A stretch of DNA of 36,507 nt, from positions 1-36,507 of the forward strand of contig SFMP01000147.1 of NCBI GenBank assembly GCA_004554395.1. Direction: 5' to 3'. Source of the stretch: Myxococcales bacterium. GTDB lineage: Bacteria; Myxococcota_A; Bradymonadia; UBA4248. A model generated the notes under the pieces. The model searched no databases and was not told the DNA's origin. It worked only from the letters and a program-made list of their open reading frames with translations. The position numbers were made by a program, and so were the translations under genes. Positions 8,863 through 16,909 of the stretch are shown one piece after another; position 1 is the first letter of the stretch, and each line of letters starts with the position of its first letter.

Positions 8863-11055
8863 ATGGTGAATGAACAAAAAACTTTCTCAGAAATCGAGCG
8901 ACTATCGAAAATAGCGCTAGAAGCAGGCGATTTGGTGAAGTTACAAAACATGCTCTTGCCGCTATTGCGGGAAGACGATCGTAGCCGTTCCGTTTCGGAA
9001 AATCTGTTCATTTATCGCACACTAGGCACTATCTACGAAGAACAAGGGCAACACGCCGAATCCCTCATCGCCTACGAACAAGCCCACGGCTACGATGCTC
9101 GCGATTTCGAAACACTCAATACACTCGTCGATGCCGAGCTCAAAAAAGACGTCACCGCGCAAGACGAGCACAAAATGCTCGAGTTGATGATCTTTCACCG
9201 CGAAATGCTCAAACCCGCACTCGTCACGCGCATCTTCAAGGCTATGGGCGATGCACGACGCGAAAAAGGCGAGCTCTCCCAAGCCCGTGAATTCTACGAA
9301 AAAGCTCTCGACGTCCGCCCCGGCGATATGGACCTCATCAACGCGATTATCCAAGTCTCCGAAGCCAGCGGCGACGAAGATGCCATCAAAGCGGCGCGCG
9401 AAAAACTCCTCGATATGATGACGGCTCCTGAAAGCCGCGCCGCTGTGCTCGTCAGCATCGGCGACGATTATCTCAATCGACTCAAAGACGAACAAAAAGC
9501 TCTCCTGCTCTACGAAGAAGCCCTCAGCGAGTGCCGGCAAAGCTCTGCCGCGCTCGGACGCGTTCTCGTCATCGCCGAACGCGCCGGAGACTGGGATCGC
9601 GCCCTACACGCACTCAAATCGCTCATCAAATATTGCGATGACGAAGACGACAAGTGCAAATTCCTACTCAAGCAAGCTTGGATCTTCAAAGAAAAATTGG
9701 ATAATCCGCGAAAAGCTATCGATATCTTCAACGAAGTTCTCGACATTCGACCTTCCCAAATCGAAGTCTTCCAAGGCATCATTTCGATGCTCCAAGCGCA
9801 AAAAGATTTCATGGCTATCGAAGCAAACTTCGAACGCATGATCGAACGTCAGCGCCATGTCACGCCACTCAACGTCAAACTCATGGCCGTTTTGTGCAAA
9901 AACTTGGGCGAACTCCGTCTCAAACAACTCAACAACATTCGCGGCGCGGCTCAAGCCTATAAGATCGTCAGCGAATTGTACCCCGACAACGTCAATTTCC
10001 ACGTCATCTTGGCAAAGCTCTATGCCATGAACGACGATCAATTGGCCGATGCCGTCCACGAAAACCGCGAAATTCTACGACTCGCACCCGACAAACTCGA
10101 TGCCGTCACCGATTTGGCTAAATGCTATCGTCGCATGCAACAATTCGATGCTTCGCTATGCATCTATCGCGTCCTCAACGTCTTGGGCATGGTCGACGAC
10201 GAAGGTCGCGCCATCGTCGCACAATTCGCCGAACAAGATATGCCAAACATCGACACGCGTCTAACGGGCGAACACTGGAAGCTCATCTATCCCAATACAC
10301 TCGACAAAAACTTGGCTCGAATCCTCCACATCGTCTCACCCATCATCGGCGATGCCTTCTCTAACGACCTCGATACTTATGGCATCAATAAAAATGCCGA
10401 AGTCAATCTCGACAATAATTCACTCTTCGCCAATATCCTCAAATCCGAAACGAGCGCTCTCGGTTTTGCAGAAGTTCCGCACGTCTTCCAATGCGATGCC
10501 ATGCGCGGTGTCAATAACGCCTACCTCTCGTCGAGATCATTCCTCGTCAATTCGAACTTCCTCTCGAATCGGTCGGCTCGCGATATTGCCTTCACATCGG
10601 CTAAAGCCCTGCTCTTGATTCGCCCCGATTTCTATCTCCTCCCACTCGGCGTTCAAGTCATCGAAAAGGTCATCCTCACGGTATTCAAGACGATTTGCCC
10701 GCAACTTAACATAGAGCTCGACAAAAACATGGCAAAAGTCAGCCGTCTCCTCGATCGCAACATTACGGCTACCGACCGCGCGACGCTCACCGAACTCATC
10801 TTCGACTTCCAGCGCAAAGGCGAACAGCTCAATATTCGACTCTTCATGGAATCGGTCGAAGACTTTGCCAACCGCGTCGGACTCCTCTTCTGCGACGATC
10901 CTGCGATCATCGAATCGCTCCTCAACGAAGAAGACGCAAAGCGCAAAATCAGCAGTCGATCGGCTCGCGATCGCGTCGGTTCCCTGCTCGTCTGGGGCTT
11001 GAGCGAAGATTATCTCAATCTCAGAAAGATGCTCGGCATTGCCCTATCGGCTTAG
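8863..11055 (+). CDS. Large TPR-repeat protein of unknown function
   Basis: A 730-residue, Ala/Glu/Leu-rich helical-repeat protein with TPR motifs from about residue 45 to 450 (for example YEQAHGYDARD, FYEKALDVRPGD, ALLLYEEAL, AIDIFNEVLDIRPSQ, ENREILRLAPDKLDA). The last 250 residues are a less repetitive alpha-helical domain with hydrophobic blocks such as ALLLIRPDFYLLPLGVQVIE. I do not recognise that C-terminal domain; similar long TPR proteins are common in myxobacteria-like genomes. No signal peptide or transmembrane segment is seen, so it is probably a cytoplasmic scaffold. ATG 8863 was chosen because GGAG lies 7-8 nt upstream; the frame is open to an ATG at 8812 without such a site. A terminator follows 20 bp after the stop codon. 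Confidence 0.88.
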   Translation: MVNEQKTFSEIERLSKIALEAGDLVKLQNMLLPLLREDDRSRSVSENLFIYRTLGTIYEEQGQHAESLIAYEQAHGYDARDFETLNTLVDAELKKDVTAQDEHKMLELMIFHREMLKPALVTRIFKAMGDARREKGELSQAREFYEKALDVRPGDMDLINAIIQVSEASGDEDAIKAAREKLLDMMTAPESRAAVLVSIGDDYLNRLKDEQKALLLYEEALSECRQSSAALGRVLVIAERAGDWDRALHALKSLIKYCDDEDDKCKFLLKQAWIFKEKLDNPRKAIDIFNEVLDIRPSQIEVFQGIISMLQAQKDFMAIEANFERMIERQRHVTPLNVKLMAVLCKNLGELRLKQLNNIRGAAQAYKIVSELYPDNVNFHVILAKLYAMNDDQLADAVHENREILRLAPDKLDAVTDLAKCYRRMQQFDASLCIYRVLNVLGMVDDEGRAIVAQFAEQDMPNIDTRLTGEHWKLIYPNTLDKNLARILHIVSPIIGDAFSNDLDTYGINKNAEVNLDNNSLFANILKSETSALGFAEVPHVFQCDAMRGVNNAYLSSRSFLVNSNFLSNRSARDIAFTSAKALLLIRPDFYLLPLGVQVIEKVILTVFKTICPQLNIELDKNMAKVSRLLDRNITATDRATLTELIFDFQRKGEQLNIRLFMESVEDFANRVGLLFCDDPAIIESLLNEEDAKRKISSRSARDRVGSLLVWGLSEDYLNLRKMLGIALSA

Positions 11056-11074
11056 GACATCAAACGATCATTTC

Positions 11075-11108
11075 AATCCCCATTTGTCGCTGGCATTTGG
11101 GGATTTTT
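11075..11108 (+). terminator. Rho-independent terminator after the TPR gene
   Basis: AATCCCCA (11075-11082) pairs perfectly with TGGGGATT (11098-11105) and runs into TTT. It lies just downstream of the TPR gene's stop codon. The loop, 15 nt, is longer than usual. Confidence 0.75.
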
Positions 11109-11116
11109 CGTCTTTC

Positions 11117-11275
11117 ATCGCTCGATCGAGCGACAGCCCAAACGGGAGGCGAGCGTATTGAACGATGCCATGACGGAAGTTGCCCAAAGGGCAACCAACC
11201 GCTGGAACGCGGTTGCGGCATGGCAAGTGAAATAGCGAGCCTGGCGAGCGTATGCGCAATCGCGCATAGCAAGCC
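11117..11275. repeat. Hairpin-cluster intergenic element (possible structured RNA)
   Basis: The rest of the 308-bp gap before yicC is dense in inverted repeats. There is a 16-bp palindrome TCGCTCGATCGAGCGA (about 11118-11133). TGCCATG (11166-11172) pairs with CATGGCA (11219-11225) and encloses two perfect hairpins, TTGCCC-AAA-GGGCAA (11180-11194) and CAACCGC-TGGAAC-GCGGTTG (11196-11215), giving a three-way junction. TATGCGC-AATC-GCGCATA follows at about 11249-11266. No convincing ORF fits here. It could be a REP/MITE-like element or a folded leader RNA for yicC. It shares TGGC-AGCGTATG with the hairpins near 2665. Confidence 0.6.
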
Positions 11276-11363
11276 CAAATCAATAAGACGATATCTTTTC
11301 AACACTAGATTTATAACATTTTGTCTTAGATTGATATAAGCAATCATTCATCGTGAGGTTTTT

Positions 11364-12251
11364 ATGGCATATAGTATGACGGGGTATGGAACGGCCAAAG
11401 CCAATATCAATGGCATCGACGTCGAAGTACAAGTGAAAACGCTCAATCACCGTAGTCTCGACATGCACGTCTCGATGGGAAATATGCCCGGACAGCTGGA
11501 ATTGTTATTTCAAAAGATGATTCGTCAATTCGTCGGGCGCGGACGCGTCGATGTCAATGTTATCATCGGTGAACAAAGCAAATCGCGCGGCGATTTGAAT
11601 TTGCCGCTGCTCGAAGCCCGTGCCTCGACTCTAGCGGCTCTTTTCAATGGCGCTTGGTCCCGAAATAAATGTTTGGAATTCTGCCTCGCACAACGCGAAG
11701 TTTGGGACATCGATTATTCGGCAAAAATGACGGAATCCTTCTTCGAAGGCGTTTTGGAAACGACGCGACAAGCCCTCGAAATGCTCACAAAAGCTCGACG
11801 AACCGAAGGTAAAGCTCTGCAAACTTATTTGCTCAATGCTCTCGACGAAATCGATACGAGCCGACACTCTGCTCTCGTCAGAGCTCCTGAAAGATTGAAA
11901 GATTATAAAAACGTTCTCAACGACAGAATTCAATCTATCGTCGGCGATAGCGGAAGAAAACTCGACGACGACAGACTCGCTCTCGAAGTCGCCATCCTCG
12001 CCGATAAATACGACGTCACCGAAGAATTAACTCGCATTGCCACTCATCTCTCGGCTCTGCGAATCCTCATCCAATCCCCAACCGACCCCATGACTTGTAT
12101 CGGAAAGAAAATCGATTTCTATCTACAAGAACTCAATCGCGAAGCGACGACGATGGCTTCGAAAAGTCGCGATACCATATTGACGAGTCATACTATCGAC
12201 ATTCGAACGACTATCGAATCGATCCGCGAGCAAGCTGCAAATATCCAATAA
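11364..12251 (+). CDS. yicC: YicC/YloC-family endoribonuclease
   Basis: Cytoplasmic RNA-turnover protein of the YicC family, members of which act as endoribonucleases. The N-terminus SMTGYGTAKA is the family hallmark, followed by VQVKTLNHRSLDMHV and FVGRGRVDVNV. The conserved C-terminal domain shows GKKIDFYLQELNREATTMASK and ends with the usual IESIREQAANIQ-like tail. At 295 residues it is of normal length. GTGAGG lies 5-6 nt before the ATG. Its stop codon overlaps the start of the downstream cytochrome gene (TAATG), which implies translational coupling. The hairpin-cluster element lies upstream. Confidence 0.95.
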   Translation: MAYSMTGYGTAKANINGIDVEVQVKTLNHRSLDMHVSMGNMPGQLELLFQKMIRQFVGRGRVDVNVIIGEQSKSRGDLNLPLLEARASTLAALFNGAWSRNKCLEFCLAQREVWDIDYSAKMTESFFEGVLETTRQALEMLTKARRTEGKALQTYLLNALDEIDTSRHSALVRAPERLKDYKNVLNDRIQSIVGDSGRKLDDDRLALEVAILADKYDVTEELTRIATHLSALRILIQSPTDPMTCIGKKIDFYLQELNREATTMASKSRDTILTSHTIDIRTTIESIREQAANIQ

Positions 12252-12814
12252 TGTCTCATCATTATATACATATTAAACGCATATATATACTGTTATTTGT
12301 GGCGTTATTATCTATCATTTCTCTCGGTTGTCAGCGTCGCACAAAGACGCTCTCAACCTCGATTTCGCGTAGCGTCGCGCGCTCAAGCCAAGCCATGGCG
12401 CAAAGTGCGCAACTCGGTTCCTTGGCAACAGGCGATACCGTCTATAGCGAACGCGACCCAAATCCCAATGCCTATGTCGGCGAACTCTTGTTCAAACGAT
12501 ATTGCTCGCCATGCCACGGCAACGGAAAAGCTCCTGAAATCCTCGAAAAACGCCTCACACCACCCGATGCAGAAAGCGACTTCTATATCATTCGATACGG
12601 ACTCATCGATATGAAAGGATTCCGATCGCGCCTCACCACATTCCAAATTCTCGACATCTTGGCTTATATGAAAGTCGACCTCTCGAATTTCAATCCCGGA
12701 AAACGCGACCTCAGCCTCAAAGAAAGCCGAAAATCTACACCCCAATCCCCAACACCGACAGATAAAACGCCAACTGACGCGCCCGAGGACGCTCACTCCG
12801 AAACGACACAATAG
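12251..12814 (+). CDS. Lipoprotein c-type cytochrome, monoheme
   Basis: A 187-residue exported lipoprotein with one covalent heme. Residues 1-27 are a signal peptide with lipobox SLGC (Cys27). A Ser/Ala-rich linker leads to a heme site CSPCH (Cys85, Cys88, His89) followed by GNGKAP. The segment around DMKGFRSRLTTFQILDILAYMK is the usual helix near the distal ligand; a Met in DMKGF or AYMK could be the axial ligand. The tail is a Pro/Thr/Ser-rich low-complexity region. It should act in electron transfer in the periplasm, anchored in a membrane; the partner is unknown. The start is fixed by the one-base overlap with the yicC stop codon; the longer open frame lies inside yicC. Confidence 0.88.
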   Translation: MSHHYIHIKRIYILLFVALLSIISLGCQRRTKTLSTSISRSVARSSQAMAQSAQLGSLATGDTVYSERDPNPNAYVGELLFKRYCSPCHGNGKAPEILEKRLTPPDAESDFYIIRYGLIDMKGFRSRLTTFQILDILAYMKVDLSNFNPGKRDLSLKESRKSTPQSPTPTDKTPTDAPEDAHSETTQ

Positions 12815-12840
12815 ATCTTCCACTTTTTGCAACAGTCATA

Positions 12841-12869
12841 CGTTGATTCTGTTGATTTCTATATCAACG
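12841..12869 (+). terminator. Possible weak terminator after the cytochrome gene
   Basis: CGTTGAT at 12841-12847 and the inner GTTGAT at 12851-12856 can each pair with ATCAACG at 12863-12869, giving two alternative stems. Only short T runs follow (TTTCCCC), so termination strength is doubtful. Confidence 0.3.
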
Positions 12870-12964
12870 CATTTCCCCTTCTCAATTCTCGGCAATCAGC
12901 ATCTTTTTTCTATGCTATCGTGGACTGTTGTAAGCAGTCGATCTTTTATCCGTAGGAGTCTCGC

Positions 12965-13757
12965 ATGAAGAAATACTTGTTTTCGGTTTTTATCGCCAGT
13001 TTACTTGCACCAACTTCCGCTTTTGCCTACGGCGAAGGCAGCACTATACCCTATGAATCGCGCGTGATGCATTTGCTCACAAACGAAGTTCGCACCGACG
13101 TGCATACGGCTATCGACGCCTGTGGTAAAAATTGTCACGAAGGTAAACATTGCTACGAAAGATCGTATAAAGCACTCTATTGGGATAATAACCTCTACAA
13201 AGCTGCAACGTTCCACGCAAACATGCTCGCGACGCTCACACCGCCCAAATGGGGATGCATTCAACATCCGTCGCCGTGCCAACTCGTCGACAACTTTGCC
13301 AGTCTTTTCCCCGATAAATGCGATGGTAACCCAATACCCGACGACGGGCGCTCTCCTATACAATTGCAAGTACTCTTGGACTAACAAAACCGATAACCTC
13401 TACCAAGGTTGTATAAATGCCGTTGCCAATGGTTCTATCGATAATAACAACGAATCCGATAATAATAACGGCTCAGATAATAACAACGGATCCGATTACA
13501 ACAACAGCTCCGACAATAACAACGGATCAGATAATAACAACGGATCCGATAATAACAATAACTCCAATAATAACAATAATAACACCTATCCATCGGGGAG
13601 TGGAAGCACGGGAGCGGTGGGCGACGACGACTCAGACCTCGACTTCGATTGCGCCGCTAACGTCTATCGCCCCGCAAACAACTCGCTTTGGTTGCTCTTA
13701 TCGCTCATCCCTTTGGGCTATATCGCGCGTCGAAACCGAAATATGACGCGCAAATAA
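12965..13757 (+). pseudogene. CAP-domain (SCP-like) exported protein, broken by internal deletion and frameshift
   Basis: The first of two tandem paralogs. A TAGGAG ribosome site precedes ATG 12965. The N-terminus has a clean signal peptide ending AFAYG and then matches the neighbour almost residue for residue (MHLLTNEVRTDV, HEGKHCYERSYKALYW, SPCQLVDNFASLFPDKCDG). At about 13327-13344 the sequence jumps: between GCGATGG and ACGGGCG this copy has 24 nt where the neighbour has 572, so about 548 bp are missing. The reading frame shifts and stops at 13384. The remainder continues in another frame to 13757: PTTGALLYNC, a Ser-Asp-Asn repeat tract, and a tail of DFDC, hydrophobic helix LWLLLSLIPLGYIA and RRNRN. 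The core of the CAP fold is lost. A 139-residue exported fragment may still be made. Confidence 0.85.
13437..13590 (+). repeat. Asn/Ser/Asp-coding microsatellite-like repeat
   Basis: Imperfect units of about 18 bp such as GATAATAACAACGGATCC, in the second reading frame of the broken CAP gene, encode SDNNNG-type repeats. A shorter related tract lies in the neighbour at about 15010-15100. Such tracts expand and contract easily and may have helped the two copies recombine. Confidence 0.8.
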
Positions 13758-13906
13758 TATTATCATGGCTTGGAGCTTCGCTATACTCTCCTTTCGTCTC
13801 GCGCCTCACTCCCTCGATTGAGTGGGGCTATCGGCAATCATTCAAACGGTCGATACATTCGATAACGCATTGCGTCGCTTCGTCTACAGTTTTTTCCGTG
13901 CGGCTC

Positions 13907-13934
13907 TTGACATTGCCCTGATTTCTCATAGGCT
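13907..13934 (+). promoter_or_regulatory. Candidate promoter for the second CAP gene
   Basis: A perfect TTGACA (13907-13912) is followed after 16 nt by TAGGCT (13929-13934), a weak -10. It lies 55 bp before the start codon at 13989. The rest of the gap 13758-13988 shows only a small CACTC/GAGTG hairpin. Confidence 0.4.
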
Positions 13935-13988
13935 GGTTTCGCTCAGCGTGCTGGGCGTTTGACCTTCCCCAATCGAGGAGACCAACCT

Positions 13989-15272
13989 ATGAAGAAGTTT
14001 TTGTTTACATTGTCAATCGCGGGATTATTGGCACCTACGGCTGCTTTTGCCTACGGCGAGGGCGAATCGATCCCCTATATAGGACGCGCCATGCACCTCT
14101 TGACAAATGAAGTGCGAACCGACGTCTATGCCGCTATCGATGCTTGCGGTGAATACTGCCATGAAGGAAAACACTGCTATAAACCATCCTATAAAGCGCT
14201 ATATTGGAGCGACAATCTATTTAGAGCTGCCCAATTCCATGCCGCCATGTCCTCTTCGATAACGCCCCCCGACTATGGTTGTATGCAACACTATTCGCCG
14301 TGTCAACTCGTCGACAATTTCGCAAAACTGTTCCCCGAACATTGCGATGGCACGCCCAAATGCGCATGTAAAGGCGGCGTGGCAAAGTGCGGCGACAACG
14401 GAACGGGCATGTCGACGCGCATCGATGCTTTTGGCACAAAGGCTCTTGGCGAAAACATCGTTGCAAGCTATAAAGTCGATCCGCATACGATGTTCTACGC
14501 GCTATTCAATGAAGACAGCAGAGCCGACGAAGCGCAAAAATGCGGATTTACGATGAATAACGGCCACCGCGTCAATATATTGGGCGGCCACATACTCATC
14601 GGCATCGGACACGTCAACATGATCGCCGTGCAAGACTTCGGGCACACTTCATTCACCATCAATGAACCGATTTCTGCGGGTTCGCATTATGTCGACAAAA
14701 ATGATATACTCCATTTCAAATTGCATTACGAAGATAATGCCAATGCGCAAAAAGCAGCACTCGGAATCGGGAAATCTTGCAAACGTCTCTCATTGACGAG
14801 CGGAACGAAGACGCGCGGCGTCTGGGCGACGACCGATGTCAAAGATCTCAAAGAATGCACACCTTATTACTACGAAACAATCGCCGAAAACGGCACCATC
14901 ACCCGATTCCCCACCACGGGCGCACTCCTATACAATTGCGATAAATCCTGGACGAGTCAAACTGACGAACTCATCGATCAATGCATCTCTCAAATCTCTG
15001 ATGCCGATTCCGATAACAATAACGGATCAGATAACAACGGTTCAAACAATAACAACGGTTCAAACAATAACAACGGATCCAGCAACGATGGATCTACAAA
15101 CGACAAAATACGAGCAGATGAATCCGACAAACTCACCACGACAGTTGCTCGGCAACCGTCTATCGGCCTGCCTCCTCATCGCTCTGGCTATTCTTGTCGA
15201 CAATTCCCTTGTCCTATGGTCTGCGCCGTGCTCGCGTTCGACAAAAAGCAAACAAATGACATCGTGAATTGA
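13989..15272 (+). CDS. Exported CAP-domain (SCP-like) protein with Asn-rich tail; C-terminal anchor frameshifted
   Basis: ATG 13989 is supported by GAGGAG 9 nt upstream; the frame is open 30 bp further but lacks such a site. The 427-residue product starts with a signal peptide (cleavage near AFAYG). A Cys-rich CAP/SCP domain follows (about 25-260), with GENIVASYK, FNEDSRADEAQKCGF and the family's NGHRVNILGGHILIGIGHV motif. A second region (about 270-345) ends LLYNCDKSW, then an Asn/Gly/Ser repeat. The last 50 residues, as annotated, are not a plausible domain. In the -1 frame from 15140 to 15259 lies DSCSATVYRPASSSLWLFL and an RR-containing end, a clear match to the tail of the upstream copy. 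So a frameshift between 15121 and 15140 has removed the membrane anchor. Its role is unknown; CAP proteins are typically secreted. Confidence 0.85.
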   Translation: MKKFLFTLSIAGLLAPTAAFAYGEGESIPYIGRAMHLLTNEVRTDVYAAIDACGEYCHEGKHCYKPSYKALYWSDNLFRAAQFHAAMSSSITPPDYGCMQHYSPCQLVDNFAKLFPEHCDGTPKCACKGGVAKCGDNGTGMSTRIDAFGTKALGENIVASYKVDPHTMFYALFNEDSRADEAQKCGFTMNNGHRVNILGGHILIGIGHVNMIAVQDFGHTSFTINEPISAGSHYVDKNDILHFKLHYEDNANAQKAALGIGKSCKRLSLTSGTKTRGVWATTDVKDLKECTPYYYETIAENGTITRFPTTGALLYNCDKSWTSQTDELIDQCISQISDADSDNNNGSDNNGSNNNNGSNNNNGSSNDGSTNDKIRADESDKLTTTVARQPSIGLPPHRSGYSCRQFPCPMVCAVLAFDKKQTNDIVN

Positions 15273-15281
15273 AATAGATTG

Positions 15282-15310
15282 GGCTCCCCACACATAGGGA
15301 GCCTTTTCTT
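15282..15310 (+). terminator. Rho-independent terminator after the CAP gene
   Basis: GGCTCCC (15282-15288) pairs perfectly with GGGAGCC (15297-15303) over an 8-nt loop and is followed by TTTTCTT. It lies ten bases after the stop codon and separates the gene from the convergent TPR gene. Confidence 0.9.
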
Positions 15311-15360
15311 CAATCGACAAATGCAGATTCGATGTGGAGAGAGTCAAAGACGATCGCGCG

Positions 15361-16380
15361 TTATACGATGGAATTCCAAACGGCGAGTACGCTTTGCTTT
15401 TCGGCACTCAAAGAATTCGAAAGCGCATTTTCTGGAATCTTTGCAATATATTCATCGACATCGCACATGAAATTCAACGATGGACCGAATGAAATGTTGT
15501 GTTCCCGGCACGAAGCCTTGAGATGATCGAGCGACAGCGGCGGCGTTGCACACTTGAACCACGTCTTTTCGATATACTCTAGCGATCCGCGAGCTCGAGG
15601 ATTCTCGCCAAATGCCAACGATAATTTATACATTTCTGCCGCAAATTTGTGATCGGCTTCGTTATCGAATTGGCGAGCCGTTTCGAAATAAAACCGACGA
15701 TAATCGTCTGCCGTGCGCAAATACCGATAGGCAATCGACGTATTAGACGCATGCATTTTGAAATCGCGCCGTTGATAATACGCCGATGCCAAATCGAAAT
15801 AATACCCTGCACAAACGGGATTCCATGCAACGGCGCAACGCAATGCCGCAATCGCGCGTTCGATATCGTTGAGTTTGAGATAGAGTTTACCGATAAACTG
15901 ATGCCCTTGAGAGACGGCAAACGGCGTCAAATAGAGCATGCCTTCGACGTAATTGGCGTGGCGATAAGTAAAGGCATCGAAATCATCGCGAAAATCGAAT
16001 ATCGTCGACTTTTGAAACCGCTTAAAGAGCAAATTGATTCGGCTCATCAGGCGCGTCATGATGTGCATCGCCTCGTTAAAATCGCCACTATCGGCCGCCT
16101 CTTTTGCGCGCGACATTTCCAACCCTGCACGATGGGCGACGAAATCCGTCACCTCGGCAAATTGTTCCGATGCGCCATCGGGACGATACCCCATCATGAC
16201 GCCGATTATCGCCGTGCGCAAATCCGATGGCGCAAGACAAATCTCATCGCACACATCGAGATAATGCTTGAGTATCGGCAAATCGTACGCAGCATTACCT
16301 GTCAACTGTTCGTCGAGCCTCGCCCATACGGCGTCGAATGTCTGTCTTTGCGACGGTGTACCTATCGTTTCAAAGTCCAT
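15361..16380 (-). CDS. TPR-like protein of unknown function
   Basis: A 339-residue, mostly helical protein without a signal peptide. TPR-like pairs are visible in the middle: GKLYLKLNDIERAIAALRCAVAWNP followed by CAGYYFDLASAYYQRRD, then EMYKLSLAFGENPRARGSLEYIEK. Nothing else identifies it. The frame is open 48 bp further upstream, but GGGAGG plus a second AGGAG sit directly before the internal ATG at 16380, so I take that as the start. It is the last gene of a same-strand run of envelope-related genes (15.4-19.8 kb) but is separated from the next gene by 83 bp. Confidence 0.8.
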   Translation of the reverse strand: MDFETIGTPSQRQTFDAVWARLDEQLTGNAAYDLPILKHYLDVCDEICLAPSDLRTAIIGVMMGYRPDGASEQFAEVTDFVAHRAGLEMSRAKEAADSGDFNEAMHIMTRLMSRINLLFKRFQKSTIFDFRDDFDAFTYRHANYVEGMLYLTPFAVSQGHQFIGKLYLKLNDIERAIAALRCAVAWNPVCAGYYFDLASAYYQRRDFKMHASNTSIAYRYLRTADDYRRFYFETARQFDNEADHKFAAEMYKLSLAFGENPRARGSLEYIEKTWFKCATPPLSLDHLKASCREHNISFGPSLNFMCDVDEYIAKIPENALSNSLSAEKQSVLAVWNSIV

Positions 16381-16463
16381 CTCCTGACCTCCCAAAACCA
16401 CATCATGCACGCCATCTGTCACGCGCAAAAATCTATGTTTCCATATACCATCGACAAGCTAGA

Positions 16464-16805
16464 TCAAGCCTCTGGCTTTTTATTCACATTATTTAACGTG
16501 CATAAGGTCGCTTGCTTCGTCTCTTCCGCACACTTTAAGTTCGTTATGTCCTTATACTCATCGCACGTCAAATTCAATCTGCACTTCAATAAAGCCGCAT
16601 TTTCGGCTTCGCACGCCAAATTACCCTCGACGGCATTTGTCCCCGTCTCAATGCACGACTCGTATGTCGAATTCTTATCGAACAGACCACAATCGCGCAT
16701 TTTTTCACAATTGGCTTTCGTGAGGTCAATCGCACTATCCTCATCGCTACAGCCAAACGACGTCAAAACGACTAAACAACCTAAAACCAAAGCGAGCTTC
16801 TTCAT
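16464..16805 (-). CDS. Small Cys-rich lipoprotein
   Basis: A 113-residue protein with a textbook lipoprotein signal: MKKLALVLGCLVVL and lipobox SFGC (Cys19). The mature part is acidic and carries eight spaced Cys residues (CEKMRDC, CIETG, LACEAEN, KCRLNLTC, LKCAEE, ATLC), probably disulfide-bonded in the periplasm. AAGGAA lies 8 nt before the ATG. I do not recognise the family; small lipoproteins of this kind are frequent in myxobacteria-like genomes. Confidence 0.85.
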   Translation of the reverse strand: MKKLALVLGCLVVLTSFGCSDEDSAIDLTKANCEKMRDCGLFDKNSTYESCIETGTNAVEGNLACEAENAALLKCRLNLTCDEYKDITNLKCAEETKQATLCTLNNVNKKPEA

Positions 16806-16909
16806 TGTTACGCATTCCTTGCTAAGCGTTCAGTTGGTTTTCGACAAAAACATTTTGTCAAACCCTCGGTTTCCGTAACACAAAACGCAGTTTTTAACAA
16901 TCCAAAACT

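Noticed and set aside
11060..11347. Leftward 95-residue ORF in the gap before yicC
   Set aside because: It runs through palindromes, has no ribosome site and a composition unlike the real genes. The hairpin structure explains the open frame better.
15121..15145. Programmed -1 frameshift in the second CAP gene
   Set aside because: No slippery heptamer or downstream stem is visible at the shift point, so mutation or a sequencing error is more likely.
15649..16878. Rightward 409-residue ORF
   Set aside because: It lies opposite a TPR gene and a small lipoprotein gene, both with good ribosome sites, and its translation has no domain-like features.
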